From JANXQG01 sp963804375 (GTDB taxonomy: Bacteria; Planctomycetota; Planctomycetia; Pirellulales; Thermoguttaceae), in NCBI GenBank assembly GCA_963804375.1, contig CAWDQE010000019.1, positions 186,001 to 250,000 of the forward strand: DNA of 64,000 nucleotides. Direction: 5' to 3'. Position 1 is the first letter of the stretch, and each line of letters begins with the position of its first letter. The notes under the pieces are model-generated. The model did not search any database. It saw only the letters and a list, made by a program, of their open reading frames with translations, and was not told the DNA's origin. Shown one piece after another: positions 1 through 9,458 of the stretch. The position numbers and the translations under genes were made by a program.

Positions 1-965
1 AGATCCACCTGGCCCGCGACCTCCGCCGCGACCTCCTGCCGCACTTCAACCGGCCCGCCGAAGCCCCGGACCCCGTCAAGACCGCCGCCCTGATCCAGCG
101 GCCGTGGTGCGACTCCTGTTTCTTCTCCTTCGATGTCCCCCAGCAGAGCATGCCCAACTACGCCCAGGCAAACGCTCAAATCCTCGCCAATGCCGTCCTC
201 CTGGCCTGTTGCGAGGCGAATCCCGAGGACAAGGAACGGCTGTTGATCAACGTCGTCCAGATCGGCATCGATTATTACGGACTGGTCCGCCAGGGACATC
301 CCGGCTGGGCGGCCCACGGCGGCCACGGCTCCGGCCGCAAGTTTCCCATCGTCTTCGCCGGCGTCATGCTCGGCGACGAGAGCATGGCGAACATCAACAA
401 GAGCTTCCCCAAGGCCGCCTTTGGCGAGGACGAGCAGACCGCCTACGGCGATTGCTGGACCGGCGCCAAGGTCGTCTTCACCGGCCATTCCGGCATCGAC
501 GTCGTCACCGGCATCGGCCGCGATTACGTCCGCGGCGGCAATCCCTGGGGGCCCTACGAGCACCTGCCGCCCAGCCAGTGGGTCCCCGAGGAGTTCCGCA
601 GCGACGCCTACCGCCGGGCCAACACCTCTACGTGCTGGGTTGCCCAGGCGCTGGTGCTGCGGGCCATGAAGCTCGAAAGGACCTGGAACCACGACGCCTT
701 CTTCGACTACGTCGATCGCTGGATGTTCGAGGACGACAAGCCCTTCCGCATCGAAATCGCCAAGTACTGTCGCCCGCCTTACAGCAAGGACGTCTACCTC
801 GATGACGACAAGGACTGGTTCCATGAGGGCTATGCCGATCGACCGTGGATCAAGCAACTATGGGACAAGTACCGCCCGCTGTGTGCCGCTGCGACCGACG
901 GCTGGAAGCAGAAGCACGACGACAGCTACTACCGCAACGCCGTCGAAAAGCAGAGGAAGAAGTAG
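1..965 (+). CDS. Conserved protein of unknown function, 3' part
   Basis: The frame is open from the left edge to a TAG at 963-965, so about 320 C-terminal residues are visible and the true start lies outside the window. I do not recognise the family. The visible part is soluble-looking, with no membrane segment, and is rich in aromatic residues and in His-Gly (HGGHGSGRKFP near window base 320). Segments such as YGDCWTGAKVVF and WNHDAFFDYVDRWMF resemble helical-barrel proteins such as polysaccharide lyases or other secreted glycan-active enzymes. That resemblance is an impression and no catalytic motif is claimed. The codon pattern is typical of the window and the other frames over this span are shadows. 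Confidence 0.75.
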   Translation, partial: IHLARDLRRDLLPHFNRPAEAPDPVKTAALIQRPWCDSCFFSFDVPQQSMPNYAQANAQILANAVLLACCEANPEDKERLLINVVQIGIDYYGLVRQGHPGWAAHGGHGSGRKFPIVFAGVMLGDESMANINKSFPKAAFGEDEQTAYGDCWTGAKVVFTGHSGIDVVTGIGRDYVRGGNPWGPYEHLPPSQWVPEEFRSDAYRRANTSTCWVAQALVLRAMKLERTWNHDAFFDYVDRWMFEDDKPFRIEIAKYCRPPYSKDVYLDDDKDWFHEGYADRPWIKQLWDKYRPLCAAATDGWKQKHDDSYYRNAVEKQRKK

Positions 966-1427
966 CGCCCTTTACGATTGCCACCCGTGGGGTCGAGAGG
1001 CTGTGGAAGAAAATGTTCAGATCGGCCCTTTCTCTGTGCGTTGACTTACTTTCCGGCACGCCCCTTGCATCCGCCGCCGGGCTGCCTGCGCCAAGAAAGG
1101 GCTGCTGGTGCCGAAAGGCCAGGCCGGGGCCGTGCGGCAGCGCATCCTGGCATTGGGCGAGGAACGGTGGCTGAGCCGATGCTCTCATCCTCGGCCAGTC
1201 TCCGCGTGTCACTCAATGCTCGGTTTCCGAAGCAGGTCAGCCGTCTCAAGGGCGGAACGCGTGCCCAGCAAAATCTGATTTCTCGCGTCAAAGTGCGTTC
1301 CTTTGTAGCCGCCCCTCACCTGTAGCCCAGGCTCCGCCTGCCGTGAAACCGCTTGCGGAAGTGCCCGGCGAAGATGACAATAACCGGCTGGACCGCCAGG
1401 AAAGACGAAATCTCAGGAGCGACAACC
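966..1427. other. Intergenic, no gene seen
   Basis: This 462-base gap holds only short overlapping open frames with no consistent codon bias, no recognisable RNA and no clear terminator hairpin. A short stretch near 1090-1180 reads as KKGLLVPKGQAGAVRQRIL in one plus frame and could be the remnant of a lost coding sequence, but it is too short to name. The ribosome site of the next gene (AGGAG, 1415-1419) is at its right end. Confidence 0.5.
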
Positions 1428-2270
1428 ATGATGGGAATCCCCGTATTGACCGCCGAGGGCGATTGTATTGCCAGGGCGTGGGAAAACGCCATGCTACGGC
1501 TTTTCGAGTCGGGCTGCGACATCAAGACCCAGTACGACAAGCCGGGCGATCCCGTGAGCAAGGACGCCACAATGATCATCACCGTGCACCAGCCGCTTGC
1601 CGAGCCGATGATCCACCGCGACTTCCCAGGCGGGTTCGAGGAATTGCAAGAGTACGTCATGGAGGTCTGCGACGGGATCAAGGACCACTGGGTCCGCGAT
1701 CCAAACGATCCCACGGATACTCGCTGGGAATACACCTACCATCAGCGGCTGTTTGGGTACGCCGTACCGACGCAGGCCCCGTTTGACCAGATCGAGCACG
1801 TTTGCCGCAAACTGGCCGAGACGCCGTACACTCGGCGTGCCCAGGCCGTCACGTGGAAAGTCTGGGAGGACAACAGTTGCTATGATCCAGCCTGCTTGCA
1901 GAGCATCTGGTGCCGGATTATTCAACAGGATGACGTGCCTTTGCTGAACATGAACGTCCGGTTCCGGTCGAACAACGCCTACAAGGCAGCGTTCATGAAC
2001 ATCTTCGCTTTGATCCAATTGCAGTCACGGATCGCCGCCCGCGTGCGGGAACTTTCGGGATTGCCGGTCCAATTAGGCCGCTATTGCCACATGGCCGACA
2101 GCTTTCATATTTACGGTTCGAACCTGACCGAGTTCCGCGGACGTTTCCTGGGAGCAATTGCCAAGCGGACGTTCGAGGAGCGGACGATGCGATACGAAGA
2201 TGTGCAAGAGGTGATGGATACCGCCCGGCCCGCCATTCTGGAAAAGGCACGTGCCATGGGGCGTGGATGA
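1428..2270 (+). CDS. Thymidylate synthase (ThyA)-like protein
   Basis: This 280-residue protein matches the ThyA fold, which methylates dUMP with methylene-tetrahydrofolate, or its pyrimidine hydroxymethylase relatives. The motifs occur in the right order: RRAQAVTWKVW (phosphate-binding Arg pair region), DPACLQ with the candidate nucleophile Cys156, RFRSNNAYKAAFMN (equivalent to the R-S-x-D...N dUMP-binding block), and DSFHIYG (equivalent to D-T-H-x-Y). Asn at the end of the third motif favours a uracil base over cytosine. The His that follows the nucleophile in E. coli ThyA is Leu here, as I recall for some archaeal-type homologues. ATG 1428 is chosen because AGGAG lies 8 bases upstream; the open frame extends back to 1353. 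No folate or nucleotide gene is nearby, so its role is unclear. Confidence 0.7.
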   Translation: MMGIPVLTAEGDCIARAWENAMLRLFESGCDIKTQYDKPGDPVSKDATMIITVHQPLAEPMIHRDFPGGFEELQEYVMEVCDGIKDHWVRDPNDPTDTRWEYTYHQRLFGYAVPTQAPFDQIEHVCRKLAETPYTRRAQAVTWKVWEDNSCYDPACLQSIWCRIIQQDDVPLLNMNVRFRSNNAYKAAFMNIFALIQLQSRIAARVRELSGLPVQLGRYCHMADSFHIYGSNLTEFRGRFLGAIAKRTFEERTMRYEDVQEVMDTARPAILEKARAMGRG

Positions 2271-2428
2271 TGAGGATCAGGGCGATCCGTTGAAGGCTAC
2301 AGTGTTTCGCAGACGCTTTCGGGAACAAACCGAGAATCAGGAGGCCGGTAGGCTATGAAAAGAGGAGCTGCTGAAGTTCCTGGCTGAGTGCTTCCCGCAA
2401 CGCAACCCGGGTCCTTGAAGGAGAATGT

Positions 2429-3913
2429 ATGTCACAACAACACCGAACATGGCTATGCCTCACGAGCTTGGTGCCACTTCTGGCATGTGCGCCGTTCTGG
2501 CGAGGCTCTTCTCAGGCCGCAGAGCCGATCATCACGTATCCCGCTCCGTCGAGGGAGAAGGCATCGCCCGACTACAAGGTCGAGGCGGGGGGCAAGCCCG
2601 TCTTCGTCTACACGGCCCCGGTCTTGCATGGCGGGCCTGTATCGTTCGCGTATTTCGACGTTTCCGCGCCAGTCACGGTTACCGTTACCGCCGTTTCGAG
2701 GATTCGCGCGATCAAGATCCGGCCTACGTCCTCCGGCATTGAACCGGCTGTTTCGGGCAACAAAGTCACCTTCACCATCGCCAAGCCTGCCTATCTGACG
2801 ATTGAACCGAACGGCAGCATTGAGCGTCCGTTGCACCTGTTCGTCAACCCACCCGATACCGATCCGCCTGATCCGGCCAGCAAGGACGTTATCTACTTCG
2901 GGCCGGGGGTACATGAGGTAACGACGATTCGTCCGAAGAACGGTCAAACTGTCTACTTGGCCGGAGGCGCGATCCTGCAGGCGAAGATCCCAGCAGGAGA
3001 GAAGCCAGTCCAGGAGAAGAACTGGCGGGGGAACAAAGTCTACGCGACCCTGATCGAGACCAGGGGCGTCAAGGGCGTGAAGATTCGCGGGCGCGGGGTC
3101 CTCGACCTGGGGTCGCTACCGTGGCATGCGCGGACCGCGATGTGGTTCGACGATTCCCAAGACATTCTGGTCGAGGGCATCACCATTCTCGATGCCCCTG
3201 CGTGGGTCGTGGCGATGCACAACTCGAAGAACGTCGTCGTGCGGAACATTAAGCAGATCTGCGCCCGTGAGAACAGCGATGGAGTTGACATCTGCAACAG
3301 CCAAGACGTTCTCGTTGAGGATTGCTTCCTCCGCAACAATGACGACGAAGTCTGCGTGAAAACAATCTCCCCTCCGCCCGCCAAGGAGTCGAACAACATC
3401 CTTGTCCGTCGCGTTGTGGTCTGGAACGACCGTGCGCGGGGATTGGGGATCACCTCCGAGACGCGGGCAAACATCTCCAACGTGCTCTTCCAGGACTGCG
3501 ACATCATCCACGACCTTTCGCAGGGGGGCGATTGCGCGTCGCTGGCCGTCCTCGTCTCCGATTCGGGGGCGATGAGCAACATCCGCTTCGAGAACATCCG
3601 CTGTGAGGACGTTCGCAGTACGCTGGTCAACTGCTGGATCGGGGCGGACATGTGGGGACACGACAAGACCCGTGGACACATCAAGGGAGTGACGTTCAAG
3701 AACATTTCCGTGACCGGCCAGGTATTTCCTATCTCGAAACTGGCCGGCTTTGACGATGCCCACCTGATCGAAGACGTGACGTTCGAGCGGCTCCAGATCC
3801 AGGGGAAGCCGATCAAGGGCGCATCGGCGGCAAGGTTGCAGACGAACTCGCACGTACGAGGGATTCGGTTCATTCCCGCTTCGGGACTGCCTGAAGGGAG
3901 CGCCCAACCGTGA
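2429..3913 (+). CDS. Secreted right-handed beta-helix glycosidase, GH28/GH49 type
   Basis: This 494-residue protein has a Sec signal peptide (about 1-31, ending near SSQAAEP), an N-terminal beta-sandwich like that of GH49 dextranases (about 40-150), and a parallel beta-helix. The catalytic signature is visible: N-S-D-G-V-D with Asp284, then N-N-D-D-E-V with Asp305 and Asp306. The 21/22-residue spacing equals that of the three catalytic Asp residues of fungal endopolygalacturonase. RGLGITSET replaces the usual GHGxSxGS segment. It probably hydrolyses an external acidic or alpha-linked polysaccharide; the exact substrate cannot be read. AAGGAG at 2418-2423 supports ATG 2429 over the ATG four bases earlier, which is out of frame. 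Confidence 0.8.
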   Translation: MSQQHRTWLCLTSLVPLLACAPFWRGSSQAAEPIITYPAPSREKASPDYKVEAGGKPVFVYTAPVLHGGPVSFAYFDVSAPVTVTVTAVSRIRAIKIRPTSSGIEPAVSGNKVTFTIAKPAYLTIEPNGSIERPLHLFVNPPDTDPPDPASKDVIYFGPGVHEVTTIRPKNGQTVYLAGGAILQAKIPAGEKPVQEKNWRGNKVYATLIETRGVKGVKIRGRGVLDLGSLPWHARTAMWFDDSQDILVEGITILDAPAWVVAMHNSKNVVVRNIKQICARENSDGVDICNSQDVLVEDCFLRNNDDEVCVKTISPPPAKESNNILVRRVVVWNDRARGLGITSETRANISNVLFQDCDIIHDLSQGGDCASLAVLVSDSGAMSNIRFENIRCEDVRSTLVNCWIGADMWGHDKTRGHIKGVTFKNISVTGQVFPISKLAGFDDAHLIEDVTFERLQIQGKPIKGASAARLQTNSHVRGIRFIPASGLPEGSAQP

Positions 3914-4068
3914 AGGATGAGCAAATGGTCCACATGTTTACGCGAAACCTGCTGCCGATCACTCTCGCCACTGTCCGTTTCTCTTGGGGTTGGAACGATG
4001 AATATATGCTGCAAGTCCTTACGGGAACAAAGGGTTAGTACGCGCTGGCCCTGTCGAAGCGATCTGCG

Positions 4069-5598
4069 TCATCCTTGGACAGCGGCCCTGATGCGATGTA
4101 CCAGCAAGTTGTCTTTCTCTTCCGAGCCGCGCAAGTGAAGCATGCTGGCCGCCAGAAAACGGTCGCGCCAAGCGGGCGAGACGTGGTAGTAGTCTTCCAG
4201 GACCGCCACGCTGAATTTGTAGTCGTGCGGATCGTTACCTTTGAGCAGTATCAGACGCCGAGCCGTCTCCATGAAGTCCTCCGCCGATCCCTTGGCCTGG
4301 AGGTAAGCCAGCGTCTTGCTCACGGCGGCTTCCCGGTCCCGACCGATCTCGACAAAGACTTCTTCGACGGCCTTCGAGCCGTCGCCGGAAAGCCCGATCG
4401 CTTTCAAGCGATCAATCGCCAACTCGCCTAGATGGCCTCGGCCTTGCATCGCCTGGCGGAACATGGGCAGGAAGGCCGCGTTCTGCAACAGCAGCAACCG
4501 CCGGGTCTGATCGTCGCCGCTGGTCTGGTAAGCGCGGTGCAGGGCGTTGGTGGTCGTGACGGCGTGCAGGGCGACGATGCCCGGTTGTCGAAGGAGCAAC
4601 TCCGCTGCCCCGCAGAAGATCGCATCCCAGAGCGATTGTGGCGCCGTCCCCCGCCGCAGCAGTTGCAGCGCCACGTGGCATACGGCATCTTCCGTGCCCT
4701 GCCGCAAGGCGGCCAACAATTCCACAGTCGCCTCGCGGCTCGGCTTGCCCGCCTGCCATTCGCCTGGGATCTGGGCAGCCAATTCCTGGTTGCGCCGCCA
4801 TGGATGGTCGGCCGGGGCATCCCGCCGCGTAGGATTGTCCCCCTCGTGTGCCAGAAGCGCGTAGGCCAGCGACCGCACGACTGGCTCGGCATGACGCCAG
4901 CCAACCTGCACCAGGACGCGCTGCGTGTTGGCGACGAAGATCGCCTTGTGCCCTATGTCGCGAAAATCCCGAGCCCCATACCGATAGAGCAACTCGAAGA
5001 CTTGGCTCGACCCAGCCGTGCGGGCGAGCCTGACCACGGCCGTATCCGCCCCCGACTCGTCCCAGTCGTCCATCGCTTGGCGGAACGCCTGCTGAGCCTT
5101 GGGGAACTCGGGCAGACGTGATTCGTCCACGGGCTTCATCCTCCAGCCGCCTTCCTGCACGTTGCGGGCCTGCGATGCCTTGAAATAGTCGAGCGCCCAG
5201 AAGAGGGCCAACCAGCGATCCGCGTCGGCAGCCGCGAGACTGGCCTGGTAAACCGAATTGACCGCCAGAACGGCATGGAACTTGAATCCGACCGAGGGGC
5301 GCGGCTGGATGTTCCGCACCCCGGCCAGAAGCAAGGCGGCGAGAAGCTGCTGGTAACTGAGACCCTTGTGTACGCGAGCGCCGACAACCTCCAGCAGCCG
5401 TTCACGCGGGGTGTCTTCCAGCAGGCGGACCAGTGGTTCCATGTCCGGTTGCAACGGGACCGTACCGGGGGCCAGCCTCGCCTCGGCGGCCGAAACCCGC
5501 GGCAAGCTGGACAGGAACGATAGCTCGCCCAGTCCCAGCATTGTGCCGCCAGTCGCGGCCCCTCGCAAAAAATCTCTCCGATGAACACGTTGACTCAT
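4069..5598 (-). CDS. Tat-exported protein of unknown function
   Basis: This 509-residue protein starts with a clear twin-arginine signal (RRDFLRGAATGG at 7-18, hydrophobic stretch, AEA cleavage region), so it should be exported folded, often with a bound cofactor. The rest is almost wholly alpha-helical with many His, Trp and Arg residues (for example FKFHAVLAVNSVYQ and ALHAVTTTNALHRAY), which would suit a helical enzyme or cofactor-binding protein. I recognise the general type from planctomycete genomes but cannot assign a reaction. The start is supported by GAGGAG upstream (about 5605-5610). It is divergent from the FGE-like gene across 267 bases, where promoters for both must lie. Confidence 0.8.
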   Translation of the reverse strand: MSQRVHRRDFLRGAATGGTMLGLGELSFLSSLPRVSAAEARLAPGTVPLQPDMEPLVRLLEDTPRERLLEVVGARVHKGLSYQQLLAALLLAGVRNIQPRPSVGFKFHAVLAVNSVYQASLAAADADRWLALFWALDYFKASQARNVQEGGWRMKPVDESRLPEFPKAQQAFRQAMDDWDESGADTAVVRLARTAGSSQVFELLYRYGARDFRDIGHKAIFVANTQRVLVQVGWRHAEPVVRSLAYALLAHEGDNPTRRDAPADHPWRRNQELAAQIPGEWQAGKPSREATVELLAALRQGTEDAVCHVALQLLRRGTAPQSLWDAIFCGAAELLLRQPGIVALHAVTTTNALHRAYQTSGDDQTRRLLLLQNAAFLPMFRQAMQGRGHLGELAIDRLKAIGLSGDGSKAVEEVFVEIGRDREAAVSKTLAYLQAKGSAEDFMETARRLILLKGNDPHDYKFSVAVLEDYYHVSPAWRDRFLAASMLHLRGSEEKDNLLVHRIRAAVQG

Positions 5599-5865
5599 GG
5601 CCGGATCTCCTCGATTGGGGTGGGAATCACATCGACGCGGGCTTCTACTTCCATTGTTACGATCCAGCTCGCAGAGTCAAATGCGCCATGTGCCGTCTCC
5701 GCATTTTCCGCTTGCTGACGAACTCCGGCTGATTGCCTAAAATCGACGCCCGGTTGACGGCTGCCACGCGCAGGGTTTAGACTAGTAATGATTCCCGCTT
5801 TTGCGTGACCGCTGCAAGTCCGCAGCACCGCCACGTACGGCAACCATCTGATTAAGGACATCATT

Positions 5866-6894
5866 ATGAGCCAGCCGATGTGGTCGGCCGCATTGGTCGT
5901 GCCGATCGTACTGAGCTGCTCCGGCCTCGTAACCGCCGGCGTGCCCGCGGTTGCGACGGGGGGCAAGCAGATCACCAATTCGATCGGCATGAAGCTGACG
6001 CTTATCCCCTCCGGCCAGTTCACGATGGGCAGCCGCGAGACGGCGGAGGAAGCGGCTGCGGCGTTCAACAAGGCCTACGGCGGAGATCTTATCAAGGCAG
6101 GCTTTTTCAAGGACGAGTATCCGCAGCACCGCGTGCGCATCACGCGGCCGTTCTTCCTGGGCACCTACCATGTCACGCGGGGCCAGTTTCGGAAGTTCGT
6201 CGCCGACGCCGACTACAAGACGGACGCGGAAAAGGGCGGGAAGCCGGGGGCTTTGGGCTGGAATCCCGACACGAAGAAGTTTGGCTTTAACGAAGATTAC
6301 TCCTGGCAGCACGCGGGGTTCGAGCAGACCGACGAACACCCTGTGGTCAATGTAAGCTGGAACGACGCGGTGGCCTTCTGCAAGTGGCTCACCAGCAAGG
6401 AAAGGCGCTATACCTATCGCTTGCCGACGGAGGCCGAGTGGGAATATGCCTGCCGCGCCGGGACGACGACGCGGTATTTCAGCGGCGACGATCCCGAGAC
6501 GCTGGCTCGCGTCGGCAACGTGGCCGACGCCGCGTACAAGGCGAAATTCCCGGATGCGAAATACACCCTCAAGGCCAACGACGGCCACGTGTTCACGGCC
6601 CCCGCGGGCTCCTTCAAACCGAATGCCTTCGGGCTCTACGACATGCACGGAAATGCCTGGCAGTGGTGTTCCGACAGGTACGGCGACAAGTACAATGCCG
6701 CCCCGGCAGACGACCCGCCCGGCCCCACTTCCGGCGATTTCCGTGTGCTCCGCGGCGGTTCCTGGAGCGACGGGCCGATCTTCGCCCGTTCCGCCAAACG
6801 CAGCGGGATCACGCCGGGGAGCCGCTTCGACGGCACGGGGTTCCGCGTGGTCATGGACCACACGCCCGCTGCCAAGGAACCGGAAAAAGAGTAG
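5866..6894 (+). CDS. Formylglycine-generating-enzyme-like (SUMF1/FGE family) secreted protein
   Basis: This 342-residue protein has an N-terminal signal (1-25) and then one complete FGE-sulfatase domain. The family landmarks are in order: NSIGMKLTLIPSGQFTMGS (35-53), HPVVNVSWNDAVAFCKWL, YRLPTEAEWEYACRAG, GLYDMHGNAWQWCSDRY, RVLRGGSWSD and GFRVV at the end. True FGEs convert Cys to formylglycine in sulfatases, while many bacterial members have other roles; no sulfatase gene is in this window, so the partner is unknown. AAGGA at 5854-5858 precedes the ATG. The TPR gene follows 10 bases after its stop, suggesting one transcript. Confidence 0.88.
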   Translation: MSQPMWSAALVVPIVLSCSGLVTAGVPAVATGGKQITNSIGMKLTLIPSGQFTMGSRETAEEAAAAFNKAYGGDLIKAGFFKDEYPQHRVRITRPFFLGTYHVTRGQFRKFVADADYKTDAEKGGKPGALGWNPDTKKFGFNEDYSWQHAGFEQTDEHPVVNVSWNDAVAFCKWLTSKERRYTYRLPTEAEWEYACRAGTTTRYFSGDDPETLARVGNVADAAYKAKFPDAKYTLKANDGHVFTAPAGSFKPNAFGLYDMHGNAWQWCSDRYGDKYNAAPADDPPGPTSGDFRVLRGGSWSDGPIFARSAKRSGITPGSRFDGTGFRVVMDHTPAAKEPEKE

Positions 6895-6904
6895 GCCCTT
6901 CGCC

Positions 6905-8074
6905 ATGATCACGTGCGGGTGCCGGGTGGCAATGTCGATGGCAGCTTTGTTGTTGCCGGATGTTGCGGCAAGCGCCGACGCGGGCATCGTGTACTCATCG
7001 TCGGCGGAAGCCTGCCGGAAGGGCGATGCCTGCATGGAGGAAGGCGATTTTGCCGCGGCCGTCGCTGCCTTCAGCGAGGCCATCCGGCTGGACCCGAAAC
7101 ATGCTGAGGCTTACAACAAGCGCGGCATCGCCTACAAGGGCAAGGGGGAACTGATCAACGCCATTTCGGACTATACGCAAGCCATCCGTCTGGACCCGGA
7201 ATATGCCGGGCCCTACAACAACCGCGGCATCGCCTACAAGAGGAAGGGCGATCTCAACAAGGCCGTCGCCGACTACACGGAGGCCATTCGCCTCGACCCG
7301 GAATACACGGATGCCTATTACAACCGGGGCCTCGCCTACAAGAGGAAGGGCGAGCTCGATAAAGCCATCGCCGACTATACCGAGGCTATCCGTCTCGACC
7401 CGGACGACGCCGATGCCTATAACGAGCGTGGCATCGCCTCCGCGAACAAGGGTGAAGACGACAAGGCGATTGCCGACTACAGCGAGGCCATCCGCCTCAA
7501 CCCGGATTGCACGGATGCCTATTACAACCGCGGCCTCGCCTGTCAAAGGCAGGGCGAAGCCGACAAAGCCATCGCCGACTACACCGAGGTCGTTCGCCTC
7601 GACCCGAACGACGCCGATGCCTATAACCGTCGTGGCATCGCCTACCGGCAAAAGGGCGAATACGACAAGGCGATCGCCGATTCCAGCGAGGCCATCGACC
7701 TGAATCCGAACCTTGCCGAGGCGTATTGCAATCGGGGCTTTGCCTACGAGAACCGCGGCGAACTCGACAGAGCGATCCTCGATTGCACGGAAGCCATCCA
7801 GCTCAACCCGAAGTTTGCCGAGGCGTACAACAACCGGGGGACCGCCTACGCGGGGAAGGGCGAGCAGGCCCTGGCGGACAAGGATTTTGCCGAAGCGAAG
7901 AAACTGGGGTACAAGGGAAGCCCCGCTGGGAAGATATGGCGCCTCGATTTCGGTAGTTGGATGGCAATTGTCCTGATTCCGGTAATCGTGGTCGGCCTGG
8001 TCGTGTTATGGAGGAAGAAACGGATCAGTGCACGCTCACGGCGCAGCTTCCAACACCGCCGCGGAAGAAATTGA
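6905..8074 (+). CDS. TPR-repeat membrane protein
   Basis: This 389-residue protein has a hydrophobic N terminus (LLLPDVAASADA region), about ten near-identical 34-residue tetratricopeptide repeats and a C-terminal transmembrane helix (WMAIVLIPVIVVGLVVLW) followed by basic residues. The repeat core reads AYNxRGxAYxxKGExDKAIADYxEAIRLDP. TPR arrays are protein-binding scaffolds. The low divergence among repeats points to recent internal expansion. ATG 6905 is chosen because it gives a signal-like leader just after the FGE-like gene; the same frame is open further upstream but would overlap that gene. Its 3' end overlaps the convergent NagB-like gene by 50 bases. Confidence 0.88.
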   Translation: MITCGCRVAMSMAALLLPDVAASADAGIVYSSSAEACRKGDACMEEGDFAAAVAAFSEAIRLDPKHAEAYNKRGIAYKGKGELINAISDYTQAIRLDPEYAGPYNNRGIAYKRKGDLNKAVADYTEAIRLDPEYTDAYYNRGLAYKRKGELDKAIADYTEAIRLDPDDADAYNERGIASANKGEDDKAIADYSEAIRLNPDCTDAYYNRGLACQRQGEADKAIADYTEVVRLDPNDADAYNRRGIAYRQKGEYDKAIADSSEAIDLNPNLAEAYCNRGFAYENRGELDRAILDCTEAIQLNPKFAEAYNNRGTAYAGKGEQALADKDFAEAKKLGYKGSPAGKIWRLDFGSWMAIVLIPVIVVGLVVLWRKKRISARSRRSFQHRRGRN

Positions 8075-9008
8075 ATTGCACGTTTGCATGCTCTGCCAGC
8101 AGCGACATCGGCACGGCGCTGTCGGGCAGGCCCTTGGCGATCATCAGCGTCGTCAATCGCATGCCGAAGGGGTTGTCGTGGTTGCCGGCCTGCCAGATGG
8201 AGACCTTTTCGGCCTTCCAGGTTTCCACGGGGCCGACGGTGATCGCCATCGCGGGCACCAGCGCAATGTTGCCGCCGCCGCTGGTGCGGGCGTTTTGCGC
8301 GACGGTCAGCGGATGGAGCTTCACCACACGCGTGGCCAGCTTCCGATACTCGGCGGGCGGCGGCGGGGCGTCCTTGTAGCGCCCCGTGCGCTGCGGGGGG
8401 TCGTTGAAGGCCCAGTGCTTCACGTCGCCCTGGCCGCCTTGCATCACCGCGCAGCGCACGCCCGCCTCCCAACTCTGGCGGTACGGCCCGGTGTCGGCCT
8501 TGGGGAAGTGCAGGTTGCTGTCGGGCATGCGGAGCTTCTTCTCGATGCGGTCGAAGCACAACTCGCGGTCTGCCCTCTCGAACGACAGCGGATGCGTGAC
8601 GGGCGCCTCCTTGCCGTCCAGAAACCATTCGTCCATGCCCCAGAAGTGCGCGCTGTGCAGCTTGAGGCCCAGCGCATTGACGATTCGGGCCGCCAGCGGC
8701 AACTGCTCGGTCGGGCCGATGGGACCGCAGATGCCGACCGGGTTGTCGGGCGTGGACTGCCGCCAGGCGGTCACATATTCCAGCGCTTCGGCGAGATAGA
8801 ACTCTTCCAGCGTTTCGTAGAACACGACCTTGAAGCCGGGCCGCGAGAGCTTGAGCATTGTCTCCGGCGTAAGGGCCGCGGCGTCGCGGATGATCTCAGG
8901 GTCAAGGGTCGTGTAATCCCACCAACTGGGAGCAACAGCACTGAGGGGGCGGATGGCGGACTTGGGTCCGGGGTTCCCGGTCTGGACGTGCTTCGCTTGA
9001 CTCGACAT
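8025..9008 (-). CDS. Glucosamine-6-phosphate deaminase/isomerase (NagB)-like protein
   Basis: This 327-residue protein of the NagB/6-phosphogluconolactonase fold carries the family blocks: FWGMDEWFLD (equivalent to the M-D-E-Y substrate and catalytic segment), HWAFNDPPQRTGR (equivalent to H-I-A-F-N-E-P...S-R-T) and VPAMAITVG near the C terminus. The family interconverts amino-sugar and sugar phosphates in the cytoplasm, and no signal peptide is visible. Several active-site positions differ from E. coli NagB, so deaminase activity itself is not certain. GAGGA lies 6 bases before the ATG. It could process sugars released by the secreted glycosidases, which is inference. Confidence 0.78.
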   Translation of the reverse strand: MSSQAKHVQTGNPGPKSAIRPLSAVAPSWWDYTTLDPEIIRDAAALTPETMLKLSRPGFKVVFYETLEEFYLAEALEYVTAWRQSTPDNPVGICGPIGPTEQLPLAARIVNALGLKLHSAHFWGMDEWFLDGKEAPVTHPLSFERADRELCFDRIEKKLRMPDSNLHFPKADTGPYRQSWEAGVRCAVMQGGQGDVKHWAFNDPPQRTGRYKDAPPPPAEYRKLATRVVKLHPLTVAQNARTSGGGNIALVPAMAITVGPVETWKAEKVSIWQAGNHDNPFGMRLTTLMIAKGLPDSAVPMSLLAEHANVQFNFFRGGVGSCAVSVH

Positions 9009-9458
9009 GAAAGTCCTCTTTCCAACGGTCCTACGGGTGCTTCGAATGGTCGCCGGGCGAACTGTTTTCAGTATCTGGCGTTAGCGTAGCACGGTGCCCT
9101 GGAGACGTCAATTTGGACGGCCGTGGTATGCCGTAGGGTGGCACGCGATCCGGGGCGCCTGCGAAGCGGGTCGGCGAACGCCGGCCCACCATTCCGACCG
9201 CAGAATTCTCGATTCCGGTAGGCCGGCGCTCGCCGACCATGCTTCGCACGGTGCCCGTTGCTTGTCTACGGCCTACCCAAAAGCGGAAGAGCCTCGATAT
9301 GGCTGACCCCACCAACGGCTGGATTCTGCCAGAACAGTGCGACCTTGACTTGACGGCTTGCCCAAAAGCGGCGAAACTAAGGATAGATTCGTCCCGGGCC
9401 ATGACGGTGGGCCGCGGAACGATTCATTTTTCGGATTCCTAGACAGCGGAGTTCTTTC
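9009..9458. repeat. Intergenic region with REP-like palindromes
   Basis: No gene is seen in these 450 bases. From about 9133 to 9262 it holds two inverted REP-like units, one ending GGCGAACGCCGGCCCACC and one opening GGTAGGCCGGCGCTCGCC, with the GTAGGGTGG leader at 9133. The block at 9231-9257 (GCCGACCATGCTTCGCACGG...) recurs with one change at 21561-21587. Similar palindromes are at 10551, 33060 and 46381. CGGAG about 8 bases before ATG 9459 is the ribosome site of the next gene. Confidence 0.7.

Noticed and set aside
6446..6904. N-terminal extension of the TPR gene
   Set aside because: This part is out of frame within the FGE-like gene and encodes Arg/Pro-rich sequence. A start at 6905 gives a leader and normal TPRs.
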